Assembly (NCBI GenBank): GCA_958403605.1
Contig: CATXYA010000032.1
Location: 1-9,784, forward strand
Origin: an uncultured Oscillospiraceae bacterium
GTDB taxonomy: Bacteria > Bacillota > Clostridia > Oscillospirales > Ruminococcaceae
DNA length: 9,784 nucleotides
Reading direction: 5' to 3'
Shown here piece after piece: positions 6,398 through 9,784 of the stretch. A program made the translations under genes and the position numbers. How positions within the stretch are numbered: position 1 is the stretch's first letter; every line of letters starts with the position of its first letter. Below the pieces are notes generated by a model. The model did no database searches and was not told where the DNA came from. It was given only the letters and a program-made list of their open reading frames with translations.

Positions 6398-7054
6398 CTA
6401 CTGCTTGGTGTTGAGGCGGTAACCGAGCTTGTACACCGTCTCGATCTGCTCTTCCAGATCCAGCTTTTTGCGCAGGCGCTGGATGTGGACGTCCACCGTC
6501 CGGGTGTCCCCCTCATAGTCATAGCCCCAAGCCAATTCCAGCAGCTTTTCCCGGGAGAGCGCCAAATTCCGGTTGTGCGCCAACGCCTCCAGCAGCGCAA
6601 ATTCCTGGGGCGTCAGCGGCACCTCTGTTCCCGCCACGGCAACGCGCCGGGTGCCGAATTCGATGTGGCATGGCCCCAACTCCAGGCTGGCCATGTCCGC
6701 GTGGGTGCGGCGCAAAACAGCCTCTACCCGCGCCAGCAGCTCCAAGATCTCAAAGGGCTTTACAATGTAATCGTCCGCCCCCAGGCCGAGCCCCTCCAGG
6801 CGGTTAGAAAGAGCCGTCTTCGCCGTGACAAAGATCACCGGCAGCGCCGGGTCCAGCTGGCGCTTGACCTCGAAGCCGGAGCAGCCCGGCAGCATCACAT
6901 CCAGCAGCACCAGGTCCAAGGGCCGCTGCTGTGCCAGCTCCAGCGCGGTCTCTCCGTCAAAGGCCTGCCGCGCCGTATGGCCCACCAACGTCAAATTGCG
7001 CCGGATCAAATCGTTGATGGGCTTTTCGTCCTCTGCGATCAAGATGGTAGCCAT
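6398..7054 (-). CDS. OmpR/PhoB-family response regulator
   Basis: A 218-residue two-domain regulator. The receiver domain (about 1-115) has the acidic pair at 8-9, phospho-acceptor Asp52 in LVLLDVMLPG, switch Thr77 in FVTAK, and Lys99 in IVKPF. The C-terminal winged helix (about 126-216) shows LTPQEFALLEAL, the recognition-helix region TRTVDVHIQRLRKKL, and the terminal hairpin VYKLGYRL, all typical of OmpR/PhoB DNA-binding domains. The start has GAAGGAGG eight bases upstream. It is the first gene of an operon with the histidine kinase and lipoprotein. Its promoter carries a direct repeat that replaces a good -35 and sits nine bases upstream of the -10, the arrangement of PhoB-type activated promoters, so positive autoregulation is likely. 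The regulon beyond its own operon cannot be read from this window. Confidence 0.96.
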   Translation of the reverse strand: MATILIAEDEKPINDLIRRNLTLVGHTARQAFDGETALELAQQRPLDLVLLDVMLPGCSGFEVKRQLDPALPVIFVTAKTALSNRLEGLGLGADDYIVKPFEILELLARVEAVLRRTHADMASLELGPCHIEFGTRRVAVAGTEVPLTPQEFALLEALAHNRNLALSREKLLELAWGYDYEGDTRTVDVHIQRLRKKLDLEEQIETVYKLGYRLNTKQ

Positions 7055-7085
7055 GTTCTCCGCCTCCTTCGCGCGATCTCTTCAG

Positions 7086-7117
7086 AGTATAGGAAATTGA
7101 TATTGCAGACTTGTAAC
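7086..7117 (-). promoter_or_regulatory. Promoter and putative activator site of the two-component operon
   Basis: TATACT (7091-7086) is a good -10, but no -35 consensus lies 16-18 bases upstream. Instead a direct repeat GTTACA-N5-GCAATA occupies 7117-7101, ending nine bases before the -10. Known PhoB sites are two repeats with about 11-base periodicity, roughly ten bases upstream of the -10. Binding by the encoded regulator is inferred. Confidence 0.5.
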
Positions 7118-7160
7118 AAAAAAGCGCCGTCCAGACCAAAGCTGGGCCGCAAGGCCCGCT
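7118..7160 (-). terminator. Probable terminator of tmcAL
   Basis: Reading leftward from the tmcAL stop: AGC-GGGCC-TTGC-GGCCC-A-GCT forms an 8-bp stem with one bulged A (7160-7141), overlapping the stop codon. Only TTT follows directly; a run of six T lies further on (7123-7118) after GGCGC. Imperfect, so some readthrough into the response regulator gene is possible. Confidence 0.45.
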
Positions 7161-8349
7161 AAGGGATGGATGGCGCCGCTGTTTGAAACTTCTGCATATA
7201 GGCCGCGCCGCAGGGCTGGGGCGTACGGCGGGCCAGGGCCGTCAGGTCCTCCGCCGCGGCGTGGGCCCGGGCCACGACGGCGCAGGCTTCGTTTTGGCGG
7301 GCAAGGTCCGCCAGGGAGGTGCCCATGGGCAGCTTGGGGCGCGCGGCTTTCAGCACGGCCACGCCCTGGCTGCTGGCGCCCAGCACATGCAGGTAGGGCG
7401 GCGCGGCGGGCAGGTCGTCACCGTAGCCCAAGGCCGCGTCCAGCGCCAGGCGCCGCAGGCGTGCGGTGGGGTAGCGTTTCGTTTTCAGCAGCTCCAGCAG
7501 CTCTGCGGCGGTACAGGCTTTTTGCACTGCCGCCGCCAAGCGGTCGGCCAGGCCCTCGCCCGCGCCGCGCACCGCCGCAAAAGAGCCGCACCCGCGCAGG
7601 CGGGACAGCAGCGCCGCCGACCAGGCGCGCTCGTCCGGCGTCAGGCCCCGGGCCTCGGCCTCCCGGTACAGCGCCAGGCAGGCCGCGGGCACAAAGGGCG
7701 CCAAGGCATCCGCCCCCTTCTCCTGCCACAGCCGCCGCAGGGCCGAGGCGGACGCAATGCCGTCCGCGGCGGTGTCGCCGTCATGCTGCGCGCCCCGGCG
7801 CGCCAGAGCCAAGGGCTGCATGCCGCTGCCCAGCCGCCGCAGTGCGCGGCAGTAATCCACCGCCAAAATGTTGTTGGGGCTTTCCAGCAGTTCCTTTGCA
7901 CCGGGGCACAGCGCCCCCGCCACGGCGGCCCGGGCGGCCGCCAAAGGCATGCCTTCGTCGAGAAAGCGCCGCAGCCCGGCGCGGAACTGTGCGCTCTCCA
8001 GCGTTTCCGCCACCGCCAGCAGCCGGGCCGCGTCCGGCGTCTCCGCTCCGAAGGCCAGCGTGTCCACGCAGTCCAGCGCGTCCAGCAGCGCCACGCCCGC
8101 CAGCGCAAAGCCCTCCGCGCTTTTGCAGGCGTAGGGCGCGGGCAGGCAGACCACCAGGTCGGCCCCGCCCGCCAGCGCCGCGCGCACCCGCGCCGCCGTG
8201 GGCAGACAGGCAGGTTCCCCCCGCTGTACCACGCCGGGGCTAACGGCACACACCACAGCGTCGAACCCCAATGCCTTCAGGTTTGCCAGCTGCAGGGCGT
8301 GGCCGTTGTGGAACGGGTTGTATTCCGCGATGACGCCCGCTATTTTCAT
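7159..8349 (-). CDS. tmcAL: tRNA(Met) cytidine acetate ligase, divergent
   Basis: A 396-residue member of the TmcAL/YlbM (DUF795) family, which activates acetate with ATP and acetylates the wobble cytidine of elongator tRNA-Met (ac4C34). The N-terminal nucleotidyltransferase fold shows GVIAEYNPFHNGH (5-17) with the HxGH motif, VQRGEPA (41-47), DLVVCLPAPYA, FALAGVALLDAL and FGAE, in the family order. Odd: from memory the family reads M-S-G-N/D-F before VQRGEPA and carries a D-K-W-type motif after it; here these are VSPGV (36-40) and PTA (50-52). The protein is also very Ala/Arg rich. The start at 8349 is chosen because MKIAGVIAEYNPFHNGH begins the domain and AAAGGGGG lies about nine bases upstream; an in-frame extension to 8475 would overlap ackA. 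It is divergent from ackA. Family assignment is strong; full activity is less certain. Confidence 0.9.
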   Translation of the reverse strand: MKIAGVIAEYNPFHNGHALQLANLKALGFDAVVCAVSPGVVQRGEPACLPTAARVRAALAGGADLVVCLPAPYACKSAEGFALAGVALLDALDCVDTLAFGAETPDAARLLAVAETLESAQFRAGLRRFLDEGMPLAAARAAVAGALCPGAKELLESPNNILAVDYCRALRRLGSGMQPLALARRGAQHDGDTAADGIASASALRRLWQEKGADALAPFVPAACLALYREAEARGLTPDERAWSAALLSRLRGCGSFAAVRGAGEGLADRLAAAVQKACTAAELLELLKTKRYPTARLRRLALDAALGYGDDLPAAPPYLHVLGASSQGVAVLKAARPKLPMGTSLADLARQNEACAVVARAHAAAEDLTALARRTPQPCGAAYMQKFQTAAPSIP

Positions 8350-8370
8350 GGGTTTGTGCCCCCTTTCGGC

Positions 8371-8399
8371 TTGAAAATTCCTTCTTCTCATTATATAAT
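8371..8399 (+). promoter_or_regulatory. Promoter of ackA
   Basis: TTGAAA (8371-8376), a 17-base spacer, and a perfect TATAAT (8394-8399). This near-consensus sigma-A promoter gives a predicted start near 8406 and a 50-base leader. The -10 box overlaps the opposing -10 of tmcAL. Confidence 0.9.
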
Positions 8400-8418
8400 A
8401 AGAACGCGAGTGAAAAAA
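8390..8418 (-). promoter_or_regulatory. Probable promoter of tmcAL, overlapping that of ackA
   Basis: The palindrome ATTATATAAT (8390-8399) reads TATAAT on the minus strand at 8395-8390. At 17-base spacing the -35 position holds only TTTTTT (8418-8413), so this promoter should be much weaker than the ackA promoter on the other strand. Confidence 0.5.
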
Positions 8419-8435
8419 GCCCCTTTTTGCGGGGC
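8419..8435 (+). other. Hairpin in the ackA leader
   Basis: GCCCC (8419-8423) pairs with GGGGC (8431-8435) around a TTTTTGC loop, ending five bases before the ackA AGGAGG (8441-8446). It leaves the ribosome binding site free and may stabilise the 5' end of a highly expressed mRNA. No attenuator partner was seen. Confidence 0.45.
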
Positions 8436-8455
8436 CATACAGGAGGAAAAAACGG

Positions 8456-9655
8456 ATGAAGATTTTGGTCATCAACTGCGGTTCCAGCTCTCTGAAATAT
8501 CAACTGATCGATATGACGGATGAAAGCGTGCTGTGCAAGGGCCTGTGCGAGCGCATCGGCATCGAGGGCAGCAACATCACCCACAAGGCCCACGGCAAAG
8601 AATGGGCCGAGCAGGTGCCCTTCCCCACCCATACGGAAGCGTTCATGAAGGTGGTCGAGATGATGACCACCGGCGAGGGCGCCGTGGTAAAGGACAAGAG
8701 CGAGATCTCCGCCATCGGCCACCGCGTCGTCCAGGGCGCCGAGTTCTTCACCAAAAGCGAGATCGTCACCGACGCCATCATCGACAAGATCGAGGAGATC
8801 GCCCCGCTGGCCCCGGTGCACAACCTGGCCCACGTCCAGGGCCTGCGCAGCGCCAAGGCCGTGTTCGGCGAGGGCGTGCCCAACGTGGTCGTGTTCGACA
8901 CCACCTTCCATCAGACCATGCCGCGCAAGGCCTACATGTACGGCGTGCCCTATGAAATGTACGACAAATACGCCATCCGCCGCTACGGCGCCCATGGCAC
9001 CAGCCACCGCTATGTCAGCCAGGCTGCCGCCTCTTACCTCAACCGCACCGACTTGAAAATGGTCACCTGCCACCTGGGCAACGGCAGCTCCATCTCCGCT
9101 GTCCACGCCGGCAAGTGCATGGACACCAGCATGGGCCTCACCCCGCTGGCCGGCGTGCTGATGGGCACCCGCTGCGGCGACATCGACCCCAGCGTCGTCA
9201 CCTATATGGAGCAGAAGCTGGGCATCCACGGCCAGGAGATGGCCGATTATCTGAACAAGAAATCCGGCCTGCTGGGCATTTCCGGCGTTTCCAGCGACAT
9301 GCGCGACGTCACCCATGCTGCCGACGCGGGCAATGAGCGCGCGAAGCTGGCCCTGGAGATGCTGTGCTACCAGATCAAGAAGTACATCGGCTCCTACGCG
9401 GCGGCCATGGGCGGTTTGGACTGTGTGGTCTTCACCGGTGGCATCGGTGAAAACGACAGCCGCACCCGCGCCACCGTCTGCGAGAACATGGGCTTTTTGG
9501 GCCTGGCCATCGACCCGGACAAAAACCTGCAGCACGGCGGCGATATCATCGATATCTCCGGCGCTGGCAGCAAGGTGAAGGTGCTGGTGGTCTGCACCAA
9601 CGAAGAATTGATGATCGCCCGCGACACCAAAGCACTGGTGGAAGCGGCGAAATAA
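8456..9655 (+). CDS. ackA: Acetate kinase
   Basis: A 399-residue cytosolic enzyme of full family length, converting acetyl phosphate + ADP to acetate + ATP, the ATP-yielding last step of acetate fermentation. Signature motifs: VINCGSSSLKY with Asn7, GHRVV with Arg90, PVHN with His122, VFDTTFHQTMP with Asp148, YGAHGTSH with His180, HLGNGSS (206-212), MGTRCGDIDP with Arg239, FTGGIGEN, and the C-terminal TNEELMIARDT with Glu384. After GHRVV the sequence is QGAE, where HGGE is common; this is probably lineage variation. AGGAGG lies nine bases before the ATG. Codon use is strongly biased to GC-ending codons and the promoter is near consensus, suggesting high expression. pta, the usual partner gene, is not adjacent; the divergent neighbour is tmcAL. 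A strong terminator follows, so it is monocistronic. Confidence 0.98.
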   Translation: MKILVINCGSSSLKYQLIDMTDESVLCKGLCERIGIEGSNITHKAHGKEWAEQVPFPTHTEAFMKVVEMMTTGEGAVVKDKSEISAIGHRVVQGAEFFTKSEIVTDAIIDKIEEIAPLAPVHNLAHVQGLRSAKAVFGEGVPNVVVFDTTFHQTMPRKAYMYGVPYEMYDKYAIRRYGAHGTSHRYVSQAAASYLNRTDLKMVTCHLGNGSSISAVHAGKCMDTSMGLTPLAGVLMGTRCGDIDPSVVTYMEQKLGIHGQEMADYLNKKSGLLGISGVSSDMRDVTHAADAGNERAKLALEMLCYQIKKYIGSYAAAMGGLDCVVFTGGIGENDSRTRATVCENMGFLGLAIDPDKNLQHGGDIIDISGAGSKVKVLVVCTNEELMIARDTKALVEAAK

Positions 9656-9667
9656 GTCAAGAAGCAA

Positions 9668-9703
9668 AAGAAGGGCGCGTTGCACAACGCGCCCTTCTTT
9701 TTT
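9668..9703 (+). terminator. Intrinsic terminator of ackA
   Basis: AAGAAGGGCGCGTTG (9668-9682) and its exact complement (9685-9699) form a near-perfect hairpin, followed by TTTT to 9703 (six T in a row, counting the last two stem bases). It begins 12 bases after the ackA stop codon. Confidence 0.95.
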
Positions 9704-9729
9704 GCCCGTAGGAGTGGGAAGGCTGGCGC

Positions 9730-9784
9730 GCGCCCCCTCATCCGGCAGCCGCAAAGCGGCTGCCACCTTCCCCCACCGGGGGAA
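9730..9784. repeat. Palindromic intergenic repeat, right copy
   Basis: Two hairpins lie side by side: GGCAGCCGC-AAA-GCGGCTGCC (9744-9764) and TTCCCCC-ACC-GGGGGAA (9768-9784). The blocks 9730-9744 and 9764-9780 are exact inverted copies of 33-47 and 1-17. It lies just after the ackA terminator, carries no gene, and reaches the window edge, so it may continue beyond. Confidence 0.75.

Noticed and set aside
8350..8475. Upstream extension of tmcAL to an earlier ATG
   Set aside because: The added residues show no homology, cross both promoters and overlap ackA; the HxGH domain begins at the ATG at 8349, which has its own SD-like sequence.
7183..8523. 446-codon plus-strand frame antisense to tmcAL and running into ackA
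   Set aside because: Arg/Gln/Gly-rich composition, no motif, and it overlaps the ackA promoter and start.
8240..9766. 508-codon minus-strand frame antisense to ackA
   Set aside because: Shadow of a highly biased gene; its C-terminus also runs out of frame through the start of tmcAL.
1..9784. tRNA or rRNA genes, CRISPR arrays, insertion sequences, toxin-antitoxin or defence genes
   Set aside because: Inspected both strands; no cloverleaf with a CCA-type end, no regularly spaced repeats, and no transposase or integrase motif was seen.

Overview
The window looks like a chromosomal segment of a GC-rich anaerobic member of the Bacillota (class Clostridia, probably an Oscillospirales/Ruminococcaceae-type gut bacterium). 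The reasons are strong AGGAGG-type ribosome binding sites, TTGNNN-17-TATAAT promoters, short intergenic gaps, hairpin-plus-T-run terminators, a GTP-type PEP carboxykinase, acetate kinase, and GGTGGGGGAAGG-type palindromic intergenic repeats. The taxonomic placement is inference. No mobile-element gene, phage gene, CRISPR array, rRNA or tRNA is visible.

Layout. Positions 1-198 hold a palindromic repeat, a run of small hairpins, and the terminator of pckG. Next come two minus-strand genes with separate promoters: pckG (199-1983) and an orphan GltD/NfnB-like FAD/NAD(P) oxidoreductase (2130-3395). A divergent promoter pair (about 3434-3498) serves the oxidoreductase leftward and a small DUF3592-like membrane protein (3533-3901) rightward. 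A bidirectional hairpin terminator (3904-3952) then separates the latter from a minus-strand signalling operon, transcribed in the order response regulator (7054-6398), sensor histidine kinase (6386-4998), lipoprotein (4932-3955). Beyond it lie tmcAL (8349-7159, minus) and ackA (8456-9655, plus), which diverge from a 106-bp region where the two -10 boxes overlap in one palindrome. ackA ends in a very strong terminator (9668-9703), and the window closes in a second copy of the palindromic repeat, inverted relative to the first.

How the genes fit together. PEP carboxykinase, acetate kinase and the flavin oxidoreductase are central carbon and redox functions of a fermenter. TmcAL and AckA share acetate as substrate or product, and the pair recalls the tmcAL-pta-ackA neighbourhood of other clostridia, here without pta. 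The two-component operon with a lipoprotein carrying a possible PepSY-like segment is an envelope-sensing module. Similar direct repeats upstream of the regulator gene and at the end of the kinase gene suggest autoregulation.

Most of the window is ordinary housekeeping DNA; I do not see a clearly new multi-gene system. The points most worth checking are a Thr-to-Pro change in the PEPCK P-loop, a diverged active-site region in TmcAL, the overlapping tmcAL/ackA promoters, an SD-enclosing hairpin before the lipoprotein, the putative regulator sites, and the inverted repeats at both window edges.
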